Part shown: piece by piece, positions 48,360 through 56,260 of the stretch | How positions within the stretch are numbered: the stretch's first letter is position 1 | Layout of the letters: every line of letters starts with the position of its first letter | Assembly (NCBI GenBank): GCA_016931995.1 | Contig: JAFGDS010000102.1 | Location: forward strand, 64,001 to 120,260 | Origin: Pirellulales bacterium | Lineage (GTDB): Bacteria; Planctomycetota; Planctomycetia; Pirellulales; Thermoguttaceae | Length of the DNA: 56,260 nt | Direction of reading: 5' to 3' | Made by a program: the position numbers and the translations under genes | Notes under the pieces: generated by a model | What the model saw: the letters and a program-made list of their open reading frames with translations, nothing else | The model's database searches: none | Told to the model about the DNA's origin: nothing

Positions 48360-49421
48360 ATGGCCCGCATGGTTTCCTTCATCGTCCTGGTGGTGCTCCT
48401 GGTCGCGGTGGCGGCGTTGTTTTTCAAGGTGATGGCGGGGTTCATTCTGCCGCTGTTCCTGGCGGTGCTGCTGGTGGTCATGTTTCGCCCGCTACACCAG
48501 TGGTTCGTCGCGCGGCTGAAAGGCCACGACCGATGGGCCGCGGCGCTGACGACCGTGGCCATTTTGTTGATTTTTCTCATCCCGCTATTGTTCATCATCG
48601 TCCAGGGCATCGCCGAGGGAATTGAATTGTCGCGGGACTTGGACGTCAACAAGATCGACCGGCAGGCCGTCGCCCGAGCCGTCAACGGGTTGAACGAACG
48701 ATTCGATCTGGAACTGTCGGCCGACGAGATCCAGAAGGAGGCCGTCGAGCGGATCCAGGCCTGGCTCACGCCACTGCTGGTGAGCACGACGCAATACGCC
48801 CTATCGATGGTGGTCGGGCTGTGCATCATGGTCATCGCCCTGTACTACTTCCTGGCGGACGGTCCCGGCATGGTTAGCGCCGTCATGCGCCTTTCGCCCT
48901 TGGCCGACCGGTACGAAACGCAACTGATCGAGGAATTCGACTCCATCACCCGCGCCGTCGTCCTGGCCAGCGTCGTCTCGGCCGTGGCGCAAGGAATCCT
49001 GGCCGGAATCGGATACTACTTCGCCGGCCTTGGAGCCATCTTTCTCCTGACCGTGCTCACCATGCTCTTCGCCATGGTGCCATTCGTTGGAGCGACGGCC
49101 ATCTGGGCGCCGTGCTGCGTTTGGCTCTATTTCCACGGACAGCCGGTGGCGGCGATCGCGCTGGCCCTGTACGGGGCGCTGGTCGTCTCGCTCGTGGACA
49201 ACCTGATCAAACCCATGATCCTGCACGGCCGGTCGAACATCCATCCGCTTCTTGCCTTGCTGAGCATTCTCGGCGGCGTGAAAGTGCTCGGGCCCATCGG
49301 CATCTTCGTCGGCCCCATGGTCGTGACGTTCCTGCACACGGTCCTGCTCATGCTTCAGAAGGAGATCGCCCTCCTGGGGCAGCAGGAGAAGAAGGCCAGC
49401 CCGGCAAAGGCGGCGCGCTAA
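48360..49421 (+). CDS. AI-2E family transporter (TqsA/YdiK-like)
   Basis: A 353-residue membrane protein with about eight helices: two at the start (FIVLVVLLVAVAALFFKV, FILPLFLAVLLVVMF), a soluble loop (about 85-150), then the main bundle. Late motifs SLVDNLIKPMILHGRSNIHP and LLSILGGVKVLGPIGIFVGP are diagnostic of the family. Some members export autoinducer-2, others act as ion antiporters; function cannot be fixed. No clear ribosome binding site precedes ATG 48360. Confidence 0.9.
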   Translation: MARMVSFIVLVVLLVAVAALFFKVMAGFILPLFLAVLLVVMFRPLHQWFVARLKGHDRWAAALTTVAILLIFLIPLLFIIVQGIAEGIELSRDLDVNKIDRQAVARAVNGLNERFDLELSADEIQKEAVERIQAWLTPLLVSTTQYALSMVVGLCIMVIALYYFLADGPGMVSAVMRLSPLADRYETQLIEEFDSITRAVVLASVVSAVAQGILAGIGYYFAGLGAIFLLTVLTMLFAMVPFVGATAIWAPCCVWLYFHGQPVAAIALALYGALVVSLVDNLIKPMILHGRSNIHPLLALLSILGGVKVLGPIGIFVGPMVVTFLHTVLLMLQKEIALLGQQEKKASPAKAAR

Positions 49422-49433
49422 CCACCACGCCCG

Positions 49434-49502
49434 TGGGAGGCGACTCCCGTCGCCGATTTGCGGTTGTTTCGCGGGAGATCGGCGACGGGAGTCGCCTCCT
49501 AC
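49434..49502. repeat. GGAGGCGACTCCCGTCGCC inverted repeat
   Basis: GGAGGCGACTCCCGTCGCCG (from about 49437) and its complement GGCGACGGGAGTCGCCTCCT (49480-49499) form a stem of about 23 bases. It sits between the convergent ends of the transporter and GH172 genes, where it may act as a terminator. Same family as 40176-40268. Confidence 0.85.
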
Positions 49503-49521
49503 AAATCGGGATTCGGCCAGC

Positions 49522-51507
49522 CTATTGCCGCGAGGCGCCTTCGCGACTTCCAACAGCCGCATCGCCGCCGAATCGGTACGACAGCGCCTCGTAGCGGTAA
49601 TCCGTGAATGGGCCGTGGCCGCCGCCGGACTTGATCGCCAAACGGATCGTCAACTCCGACTTGCCCCGGGTCAGCTCCGGCGGCAGGTCAATCTCGGCGT
49701 CGTGCCACCGCAGGAACTCGTTCTGGTCGGCGTGGTACCACGTGCCGGCCGGTTGGCCGTCCACGAACACGTCGGCCGCTTGGCGCGGCGACTTCTGGTC
49801 GAGCCGCCGGCGCAGCCGCACGCCCGCGTTGTCCGGGTCAACCGCCACCGTGAACGTAATCTCCCCGCCGGCATGAACGCGGCCGCGGTCGCGCACCAGC
49901 ACGCCCGCGTGGTTGCCCTCGTACGAAGCCGTTAGCTCCTCGGTCAACGTCGAGTCCGCCGCCTGGTAGTCGTGCTCGCGCTCGCTCGTCCCGTTGGCCA
50001 CGTCGATAAAGTCCGTCTGGAACAACACGGGCGTTCGGCGCAAGTACGCGAACCCCAGGCTGCGATAATGGGAGACGATGTCGCTCATCCCGCCGTGCTG
50101 GATCCGGGCGTCCAGGGCCGAATAGAACGGCATCGCGGCTTCCAGGTGGAACCGGTAGTAGCAGGCCGGGCCGGGCTTCTTCGTGATGTCGCCCACGCAA
50201 CCGGCGAACGGCTTGTTGAAGTTCGGATTGGGCCAAAGGCAGGCGAGATAATAGTCCTCGCTGCCGGTGCCGTGGATCCGCGGCATCCCCGCGCCGTCGG
50301 CCGCGAACCGTTCGTTCCCCTCGCAATAATGCCCGCCCTCCATGGTTTGCACCAAGCCCAGGAACCGCCCGGTCCCCAGCGCGTCGAGGATCAGCCAGTC
50401 CCGGGCCATCTCCGTCCGCCCGTCGCGATAGAGCGCGGTGAAGTAGCCGGTGTCTGTCTCGGCATAACGTTGCGGCACAAGCTGGATCTCGGCGCTGACG
50501 GGTCCCAGCGGCTTCGCCCCGGCGGCGCGACTCACCAGGGCGATTCGCGCCGATCGCCAAAACGGCATGCGGAAGTAGCTGGTCAACCGGATCCGGCCCT
50601 CGGGCAGAACCTCGACCTTGGCGGGCAGCGACCGCACGTTCTCCGGCCGCAGCGGACACGCGAAGAACATCCCCATCGGCGCAAGCACGTCCGGCCGCGG
50701 CGCGTCGTCCCACCACATCTCGATCTCCACCTGCCGGAGAAACTCTTCGGACGCGGGGCCCTCGATCACGATCCGCGACACGGTGGCCGGTTCGGACGCC
50801 TGGAGCACGTCCCACGCCTGGCCCGGCTTCAACTCGACTGCTTCCACCCGCGTCGCCGTCGCGTCGGCCGGCGGCGACAGCTCCTCGCCCTGCTCGGCAA
50901 AGGCCCTCAGAAGATAGGAGCGGTCCTCCTTGCCCGTGAACGTTGTCACCGGCGTGCCGCGCGGATAGAGCTCATAGAGGAAGTGGTTGAAGGAGCACTG
51001 CCCGGTGACGCTAACCTTGAGCGACTTGGCGAAGGGGATCGGCACGAAGCAGTTGCCGGCGTTGTCGCCCCCGGCGTAGTAGCCCAGGTTTTCGCACGAC
51101 ACCAGCGGCTTGGGGAAGAGCGGATGCTTGCCGCCGTGGAAGTCGAGCGCGGGGATCTCGAAGCGGGGCTCCGCCTCGCCGTCGAAGTAGAACTTCAGCG
51201 ATTGTCCCCCGGGGATGCACGTCTGCCAGATGCTGCGGACGCAGCCCGGGCCGGCCGCGTCGAACACCACCGCGTCGCCGCGATCGTCCTCGTACAGAGG
51301 CCACTCGGCGTCGCCATTGATGCCCTGTTTGTTGTGGCTGGAAAACTGCAGCAGGCGGACGTTGCGCGGCAGCACGGGCAAATCGTCCAGCGTCGGACAG
51401 TCGCACGGCGAGCCGGCCCGCGCCGGAGACGCATTCAACGCCGCGAATACAAGGGCCAACCCCCAGGGAATCCAACGAAACGGGGCCGCGCCGAGATAGT
51501 GTGACAT
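49522..51507 (-). CDS. Secreted GH172-family (DUF2961) glycoside hydrolase
   Basis: A 661-residue exported protein starting at ATG 51507, preceded by GAGGAGT. The signal peptide (about 1-31) ends NASPARAG. The domain long known as DUF2961, now glycoside hydrolase family 172, is recognised by HGTGSEDYY at 412-420, where Glu417 is the likely catalytic acid, and by the framework QFSSHNKQGINGD near 54 and FDAAGPGCVRSIWQT near 82. Known members act on arabinofuranoside and fructofuranoside linkages. A C-terminal beta-sandwich (about 520-650) may bind sugar. It belongs to a minus-strand group with a sulfatase and a beta-helix protein. Confidence 0.85.
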   Translation of the reverse strand: MSHYLGAAPFRWIPWGLALVFAALNASPARAGSPCDCPTLDDLPVLPRNVRLLQFSSHNKQGINGDAEWPLYEDDRGDAVVFDAAGPGCVRSIWQTCIPGGQSLKFYFDGEAEPRFEIPALDFHGGKHPLFPKPLVSCENLGYYAGGDNAGNCFVPIPFAKSLKVSVTGQCSFNHFLYELYPRGTPVTTFTGKEDRSYLLRAFAEQGEELSPPADATATRVEAVELKPGQAWDVLQASEPATVSRIVIEGPASEEFLRQVEIEMWWDDAPRPDVLAPMGMFFACPLRPENVRSLPAKVEVLPEGRIRLTSYFRMPFWRSARIALVSRAAGAKPLGPVSAEIQLVPQRYAETDTGYFTALYRDGRTEMARDWLILDALGTGRFLGLVQTMEGGHYCEGNERFAADGAGMPRIHGTGSEDYYLACLWPNPNFNKPFAGCVGDITKKPGPACYYRFHLEAAMPFYSALDARIQHGGMSDIVSHYRSLGFAYLRRTPVLFQTDFIDVANGTSEREHDYQAADSTLTEELTASYEGNHAGVLVRDRGRVHAGGEITFTVAVDPDNAGVRLRRRLDQKSPRQAADVFVDGQPAGTWYHADQNEFLRWHDAEIDLPPELTRGKSELTIRLAIKSGGGHGPFTDYRYEALSYRFGGDAAVGSREGASRQ

Positions 51508-51612
51508 GTCGAGACTCCTCGCGTTTCCTGCAACGCCCCTTTTCGTCCGAGCCATTATCATCCGATCCATTATCGTCAGCCTGAGCGAGCCATCTTCATC
51601 CGAGCCATCATT

Positions 51613-51684
51613 GTCATCCTGGGCGAAGCGAAGGATCTCGTCGGGGTAGGAGGACGCGAGATGCTTCGCTTCGCCCGGCATGAC
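51613..51684. repeat. TCATCCTGGGCG hairpin
   Basis: GTCATCCTGGGCGAAGCGAA with GGATCTC pairs with GAGATGCTTCGCTTCGCCCG with GCATGAC. It is a variant of the TCATCCTGAGCG family, between the GH172 and VOC genes. Just upstream, 51555-51612 carries direct copies of CATCCGAGCCATC-like sequence. Confidence 0.8.
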
Positions 51685-51705
51685 GGCCTTCGCGTTGGCC
51701 GATAC

Positions 51706-52083
51706 CTATACAAACGGTCGCACGCGCCGGACGAGCTGCACGGTCAGGCCCCAGGGGTCGCGGACCATGCAAAACGTGTCGCCCGCGGGCGTCTGGCGAA
51801 TATCGCCCTCGGGCGTGGCCCCGGCCGCCACCAGACGCGCGCGATCGGCGGCCACGTCGGCGCTGGCGAAGGCCACATGCAGCACGAGCGGGTTCATGGC
51901 CTCGTAGTCGGGCACGGCGTCGGGTGGGTTGCAGTACAGCTCGAGCACCACCTTGCCCGACCCGTCCGCCACGAACCACGCCGCGCCGTTCTCCAAGGCC
52001 ACGCGCATCCCTAAGTGCTCACAATACCACTTCGCCATCCCGCCCGGCTCGGCCACGTTCAGGGCAATGTGCTCGATGTTCAT
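51706..52083 (-). CDS. VOC (glyoxalase/bleomycin-resistance fold) family protein
   Basis: A 125-residue single VOC module. It starts MNIEHIALNVAEPGGMAKWY and ends DTFCMVRDPWGLTVQLVRR, the usual beta-alpha-beta-beta-beta halves. Possible metal ligands are His5, Glu48 in VVLELY, His69 and Gln116. Such proteins isomerise, open or bind small metabolites; nothing fixes the substrate. It lies inside the glycan-degradation group on the same strand, which may be chance. Confidence 0.85.
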   Translation of the reverse strand: MNIEHIALNVAEPGGMAKWYCEHLGMRVALENGAAWFVADGSGKVVLELYCNPPDAVPDYEAMNPLVLHVAFASADVAADRARLVAAGATPEGDIRQTPAGDTFCMVRDPWGLTVQLVRRVRPFV

Positions 52084-52144
52084 GGGACATCCGTCTTTCT
52101 TTCAATCTCTGGAGAGTGTGTTAGGAAACGCGAAATCACGTTGT

Positions 52145-53761
52145 TCATTGCGAAGCCGCAAGCGGCTTGGCTGCTTTCTTCTCCCCCACCGGTCTCTCGG
52201 GCGCCTTCTCCGCCGCAGCCGGACGCGGCGATACGTGATCCCACGGGCCCCATTCGGTCATGATGATGTTCTCGCGGCCGCGCAGGTGGGCCCGGGCGCC
52301 GACGGGCCGGGTTTTGCCGAGGACCTCGTGGGCGGGAATCGCCAAGGGCGGCACGGCGAACGATTCGTCGCGGACAACCTGGTACGCCGGCTCGGCGGTC
52401 ATCTCCTCGCCCACGTCCACCAGCGTGTTGCGTCCCAGGGTCACTTGGCCGGGCCCGCGAAAATGGAATGCCAATGCGTCGCCGGTGAACGCGTTCTCGG
52501 CAATCACGGAGCCGGTCGAGGCGTAACCGTTGGCCTGGCCCCAGCGGCGCTTGTCGAAATCGGGATTCGCTCCGCCCCAGAGGTGTACCCCGCATTTGTT
52601 CTTGACGAACGTGTTGTGCACGATGCGGTTGTCGCCGCCGTGATCGACGTTCACGCCGCCGCGTTCGAGGCCGTAGCCCATCTCGCCGTTGTTCTCGAAG
52701 TGGTTGCCCGCGATGAGCGTCTCGCGGGAGTAGCCAGCCCAAACGCCGCAGATGGCGTTGCCGACGATCCGGTTGGCGAGGTACTTGTTGCCGAACGAGA
52801 AGGTATTCTCGATGCCGTGGGCGGCGGCGTAGGAGAAATCGTTGCCCACCAGGAGGTTGTCGCTGTTGCCGCGGCGCTTGTACCACTCGACCGGATGCTC
52901 GCCGACGTCGCCGATGGACTCGCGCCCCGCGAAGCCGAAGAACCCGTCGCCGCCGTGCGTGGCCGAGTTCTCGGCGAAGACGTTTTCGTTATTCTGCTCG
53001 AAGGCGAAGATCCCGGAGGAATCCTGCCCGCGATTGTACACGCCGTGGCTGTAGCCGCGGATGCAAAAATCGACGGCGTTCCGGCTGATGACGTTGCGCG
53101 TGCATCGCCACAGAGCGATCCCCCAGCCGGAATTGAACGAGAAATCGTTGTCGAAGATCTTCGACTTCGTGACGCGGTCCAGGCACAGGGCGTTTTGCCC
53201 GTGCCAGACGCGCGACTCGCGGACAGTCGCGCCGGCGGAGTCCTTGATGTAGATGGCCGAGCCGAACTGGGCGAGCCATTGGCCGTCGTCGTTGTCGTGT
53301 CCGAAGAGCCAGTCGGCGCCGTCCTCGGCGGCGGGCGTGCTTTTGAGACGCGCCCGGCGGTTGTCCGAGGCGTCCGCCCGCTCGATCGCGAGCCCGTCCG
53401 CCCTCGTGGCCCAAATGCCGCACCAAAACCCGCTCACGTTCGCGCCGCGGAGCGTCACGTTGGCCTGCCTGTCGATGCGGATGCCGTAGCCCCGGTACTC
53501 GTCCGGCGGCGTGTCGGCCGACGAGCCGCGCAGCGCCGCGCCCTCGTCGAACTCGATCTCGACGTCCGGCGCGCCGATCTGGATCACGCCGTTGCCGTCC
53601 GCGTCCTGGATCATCGTGCCCGGCGGAATGACGATCCGGCACGATCGGGTGATGACCGTGTTGTCCTCCGTCACTTTGACCTCGGGCAACTCGGCGGCGG
53701 CAAGCGGAAGGACAGTGCGGAGAACCAAGGCAACCGCCACAAGCCTACTGGAATGCGACAT
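52145..53761 (-). CDS. Secreted right-handed parallel beta-helix protein (NosD-like)
   Basis: A 538-residue exported protein with a signal peptide (about 1-23, VLPLAAA). Most of the mature part (60-450) consists of short beta-helix turns with Asn/Gly ladders, e.g. KIFDNDFSFNSGWGIALW, NVISRNAVDFCIRGYSHG and LIAGNHFENNGEMGYG. Such folds are found in polysaccharide lyases and hydrolases; no catalytic residues are identified here. GGAGGAGG 7 bases before ATG 53761 is strong. The last codons (KPLAASQ) and stop come from a repeat element at 52147-52170, so the original C terminus may have been changed. Confidence 0.82.
   Translation of the reverse strand: MSHSSRLVAVALVLRTVLPLAAAELPEVKVTEDNTVITRSCRIVIPPGTMIQDADGNGVIQIGAPDVEIEFDEGAALRGSSADTPPDEYRGYGIRIDRQANVTLRGANVSGFWCGIWATRADGLAIERADASDNRRARLKSTPAAEDGADWLFGHDNDDGQWLAQFGSAIYIKDSAGATVRESRVWHGQNALCLDRVTKSKIFDNDFSFNSGWGIALWRCTRNVISRNAVDFCIRGYSHGVYNRGQDSSGIFAFEQNNENVFAENSATHGGDGFFGFAGRESIGDVGEHPVEWYKRRGNSDNLLVGNDFSYAAAHGIENTFSFGNKYLANRIVGNAICGVWAGYSRETLIAGNHFENNGEMGYGLERGGVNVDHGGDNRIVHNTFVKNKCGVHLWGGANPDFDKRRWGQANGYASTGSVIAENAFTGDALAFHFRGPGQVTLGRNTLVDVGEEMTAEPAYQVVRDESFAVPPLAIPAHEVLGKTRPVGARAHLRGRENIIMTEWGPWDHVSPRPAAAEKAPERPVGEKKAAKPLAASQ
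52147..52170. repeat. GCGAAGCCGCAAGCGGC repeat forming the gene's 3' end
   Basis: ATTGCGAAGCCGCAAGCGGC (from 52147) is the same element as at 48253. It encodes the last seven residues of the beta-helix protein and lies just after its stop codon's first bases. Confidence 0.8.
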
Positions 53762-53802
53762 GGTTTGTCCTCCTCCGTACTCGTTGCATTCGTTATCCCT
53801 CA

Positions 53803-55608
53803 TTAAAGCCTCTTCACGTACACGTAGTACGCCCCGCAGATCTCCTCTCCCGCCGCGTCCATGAACCACGTTTTCAACCGCGTGCGGCCCGCCGGCAGCT
53901 CCGCGGTGAACGTAACCGACTTGTCCCCGGCCGGCGTAGCGCGGCTTTCATCGAACCCGGCGATCGACAGCCGCGCCTTCGCGATGGGCAGGGCCACCCC
54001 GGCGGGGAACGTCCCGTCGGCGTGCTTCGCGGCGGGCAGCCCGGCGTCCAGGGCCGCGTCGGCCTCGCGCGGCCAGCGGCGCAGCTCGAACTCGTATCGC
54101 CCCGGCCGATCCACCACGACGTTCCACGCGCCGTTGCGGCGCGCGCCCATGCGGACCTGATGCCCCTGATCGAAGAACGAATCCTGCCACTCGCACGGCG
54201 AGAGCATCGCGGGATTCTCGGCGTCGGCGCCGAGCGTCAGAGCGCTGAATTCATTCACGCGGGGAGAGACCCGCCCCCACCACTTCTCGTATTCCTCGCG
54301 CATTTTCGCGGCCACGTCCGCGTGCTCGTCAATCACGTTATTCTTCTGCGGAAAATCCGTCACCAGATCGTAAAGCTCCTTGTCGCCCACCAGCCGCCAG
54401 CGCCGCCAGAGCACGCAGGCGTCGCCGCGCCGCGGCACGGGCTGGTTCATCCGGCTGAACTGCACCACAAGCGTCCGGTCGGGCAGATGCTCGACCTCGC
54501 CCCGCAGAAGCGGCGCGAGACTGATGCCGTCCAGTTCCGCTCCCTTGGGCAACGACGCGCCGCACAGCTCGACGAGCGTGGGAAACAGGTCCTGCACCTC
54601 GGCCAGTTCGGCCACGTCGCCCGGCGGACGCAGCCCCCCACCAGGCCAGCGGACGAAGCACGGCACGCGATGCCCGCCCTCGTACAGGTCGATCTTCCGC
54701 CCGCGCATGCCCGCGTTGTGGACGGGCACGCCGACCGTGCCGCCGTTGTCCGTCAGAAACACAACGATCGTGTTGTCGCGGAGCTTCGAGGTCCGCAAGA
54801 ACTCCTCGAGCCTGCCCATGTTGTCGTCGATGTTGGCGATCATGCCGAAAAACCGGGCAACGGGTCCCTGCCGCGTTGGGCCGACGCCGGGGAACTCGAT
54901 GCCTTCATATTTCCGTCGATCCGCCTCGGGCACGAACAGCGGCCCATGCGCCGCGGCCGTGGCCAGATAGCAGAAAAACGGCTTGTCCTCGGCCGCCCGA
55001 CGGCCCATCCACTCGATCGCTTCGTTGAAAAACACGTCGGTGGTGTAGCCCTGGAACTTCTCGCGGCGCCCGTTGTGGTGGTAGGTGTCGTCGAAGTAAT
55101 CGTTGTTCCAGAAGTCGGGCGCGCTGCCGATGTGGGAGGAGAGATAGTGGACCGCCTCGTGAAACCCGCGGTCTTGCGGGCGGTAGGGATAATTGTCGCC
55201 CAGGTGCCATTTGCCGAAATGCCCGCAGCGATAGCCGGCGTCGGCCATCGCGTTGGCCAGCGTGGGCAGCTCGCGCCGCAAGAGCGCCCGCCCGCTGCTG
55301 ACGTTCATGGCCCCGTTGGCCAGGCAGTCGCGGCCGCTTAGAAGCTGCCCTCGCGTGGGCGTGCACATCGGCGCGACGTGAAAATCGGTGAACCGCACGC
55401 TCTGGTCGTGCAGCCGGTCGAGGTGCGGCGTCTTCAGTATGGGATTGCCCAGGCACGAGAAATCGCCGTAGCCCTGGTCGTCGGTGATGACGACGATGAC
55501 GTTGGGCTTTCTCGCGCCGGATGGCTCGGCGGCAACAACGCCCCCGCCTGGGGACAAGAGCAATACGGCGACAGTGGCCAAAGCGAGGATGGATTTTGCG
55601 TGTCGCAT
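53803..55608 (-). CDS. Secreted type I sulfatase (formylglycine-dependent)
   Basis: A 601-residue exported enzyme that removes sulfate esters from carbohydrates. The signal peptide covers about 1-27. The active-site motif CTPTR (82-86) has Cys82 as the residue to become formylglycine, followed by GQLLSGR. Metal-binding residues are in ITDDQGYGD (about 42-50, two Asp) and FLTDNGG. The His/Lys set is visible in GHFGKWHLG. The last 120 residues form a beta-rich extra domain ending DAAGEEICGAYYVYVKRL. The start MRHAKSIL at 55608 has AAGGGGA upstream. It is the first gene of the minus-strand glycan group; no anaerobic or aerobic maturase lies within the window. Confidence 0.92.
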   Translation of the reverse strand: MRHAKSILALATVAVLLLSPGGGVVAAEPSGARKPNVIVVITDDQGYGDFSCLGNPILKTPHLDRLHDQSVRFTDFHVAPMCTPTRGQLLSGRDCLANGAMNVSSGRALLRRELPTLANAMADAGYRCGHFGKWHLGDNYPYRPQDRGFHEAVHYLSSHIGSAPDFWNNDYFDDTYHHNGRREKFQGYTTDVFFNEAIEWMGRRAAEDKPFFCYLATAAAHGPLFVPEADRRKYEGIEFPGVGPTRQGPVARFFGMIANIDDNMGRLEEFLRTSKLRDNTIVVFLTDNGGTVGVPVHNAGMRGRKIDLYEGGHRVPCFVRWPGGGLRPPGDVAELAEVQDLFPTLVELCGASLPKGAELDGISLAPLLRGEVEHLPDRTLVVQFSRMNQPVPRRGDACVLWRRWRLVGDKELYDLVTDFPQKNNVIDEHADVAAKMREEYEKWWGRVSPRVNEFSALTLGADAENPAMLSPCEWQDSFFDQGHQVRMGARRNGAWNVVVDRPGRYEFELRRWPREADAALDAGLPAAKHADGTFPAGVALPIAKARLSIAGFDESRATPAGDKSVTFTAELPAGRTRLKTWFMDAAGEEICGAYYVYVKRL

Positions 55609-56249
55609 CGAGCGAGTCCCCTTTCTCCAGAAGGCAAGGCATCCAGGGCGGGCAAGGCTCCTGCCCGGGAGGGCGAGGCTCCCGCCGAGCCGATGATCGA
55701 ACCTCATGCGGGCCACGTCGCGTCCTTGCCGACCATCCGCGGCATCGCGTGTCATCCTGAGCGCAGCGAAGGATCTCGTAAGAACATCGGCGGAGATCCT
55801 TTGCTGCGCTCAGGATGACGGGTACGGCTCGTTGCCGAACCATCCTCTTTGGTAGCGCATCGCCACGGCGACGTCAATGGGCTCGCGAGCCCCATCGAGA
55901 ATAAACACCGATATTGGGTTCATCCGCCACAACAATGCGCGGGGGCGCTGCCCCCGGACCCCCGGGATTTTTTAGGCATGGCTCCGGTGTCCAATGGGCA
56001 TTTCAAGAGCGCGAGCGATTCGTTTCCTGGCCCAAGTTCCATTGGACACCGGAGCCATGCCTCGGAAAATCCTGCGGCGCAGCCGCACCGGTATCACGAC
56101 TTGTGGCTGTGCAGCCTTCCGTCGAATGAAGGCCGATATTGGGGGCTTATTTCGCCGAACCCACTCGATGGTCATCCCGTCAATCTTGTGAATCCCGTCC
56201 TTTCACCCCGTCCGGACACGACCGTTTTGGCAACGGGCGACAAACCAAC
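55609..56249. repeat. Repeat-rich gap at the right end
   Basis: A TCATCCTGAGCG hairpin occupies 55751-55819. A perfect 23-base inverted repeat (arms 55975-55997 and 56039-56061, 41-base loop) has arms beginning GGCATGGCTCCGGTGTCCAA. Simple GC-rich GGGGGCGCTGCCCCCGGACC lies at 55951-55970. CCGATATTGGG occurs at 55909-55919 and again at 56130-56140. CCCGGGAGGGCGAGGCTCCC at 55663-55682 is another short palindromic unit. No gene is credible. Confidence 0.75.
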
Positions 56250-56260
56250 AGGAGGAACGA
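56250..56260 (+). promoter_or_regulatory. Ribosome binding site of a gene starting beyond the window
   Basis: AGGAGG at 56250-56255, followed by AACGA to the edge, is one of the best Shine-Dalgarno matches in the window. A plus-strand start codon is expected within a few bases past the end. Confidence 0.55.

Noticed and set aside
51929-53806. 625-codon plus-strand frame opposite the VOC and beta-helix genes
   Set aside because: Valine/alanine-rich shadow frame without a start site or domain; the minus-strand genes have signal peptide and ribosome binding sites.

Overview
The window looks like a GC-rich chromosomal segment of a planctomycete, probably from the Pirellulales side of the phylum. 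This is inferred from gene content, not from a marker gene. Pointers are a secreted formylglycine sulfatase beside a GH172/DUF2961 protein and a parallel beta-helix protein, an Hsp70-like protein paired with a membrane protein that joins a J-like domain to a GspE N-terminal (MshEN) domain, zinc-ribbon/membrane proteins of a planctomycete type, weak Shine-Dalgarno sites, and intergenic space full of short palindromic repeats. No rRNA and no intact tRNA was seen.

Layout. (1) 1-9.6 kb: first envelope polysaccharide locus. On the minus strand lie the start of an unknown gene, a sulfotransferase and an MOP-family flippase. Divergent from them on the plus strand are a Wzz/BY-kinase-like protein with a damaged ATPase site, a WecA-like initiating transferase and two GT4 glycosyltransferases. 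(2) 9.6-11.6 kb: remains of an integrative element, with a tRNA-Arg 3' half, a frameshifted small gene, an apparently intact Phd/YefM-RelE toxin-antitoxin operon with a clear palindromic operator, and a truncated tyrosine integrase. (3) 11.6-25.2 kb: mostly housekeeping and unknown genes: a secreted hydrolase, nnrD, a SPOR-like secreted protein, a long-form phosphofructokinase, a PilT/PilU ATPase, mscL with a zinc ribbon, the Hsp70/J-MshEN pair, a lipoprotein and an M20 peptidase. (4) 25.3-32.5 kb, minus strand: second polysaccharide export operon with a CarboxypepD_reg-like secreted protein, Wza-like lipoprotein, Wzc-like tyrosine kinase with a Gly-Tyr repeat tail, and O-antigen ligase/polymerase fused to TPRs. 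(5) 32.8-44 kb: PMI-like cupin, HExxH membrane protein, two soluble histidine kinases, a YugP-type protease, a TIM-barrel sugar isomerase, a tandem pseudo-receiver protein, greA, nnrE, a zinc-ribbon membrane protein and panB. (6) 44.5-49.4 kb: a lipid-linked glycosylation operon (GT2, PMT-like membrane protein, LPG-synthase-type membrane protein) and an AI-2E family transporter. (7) 49.5-55.6 kb, minus strand: a glycan-degradation group (GH172, VOC protein, beta-helix protein, sulfatase).

Working together: regions 1 and 4 hold complementary parts of a Wzx/Wzy-type pathway (initiation, GTs, sulfation and flipping in one; polymerisation, tyrosine-kinase control and outer-membrane export in the other). 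They may serve one sulfated exopolysaccharide. Region 7 could act on sulfated glycans outside the cytoplasm.

Most gaps between genes contain one or more of at least nine families of inverted or palindromic repeats. Some copies have entered coding sequence. The observations I rate highest are the GGATAC hexamer tract that encodes the kinase's tyrosine tail, the Hsp70/J-MshEN pair, the repeat families and their in-frame copies, and the decayed tRNA-Arg element.
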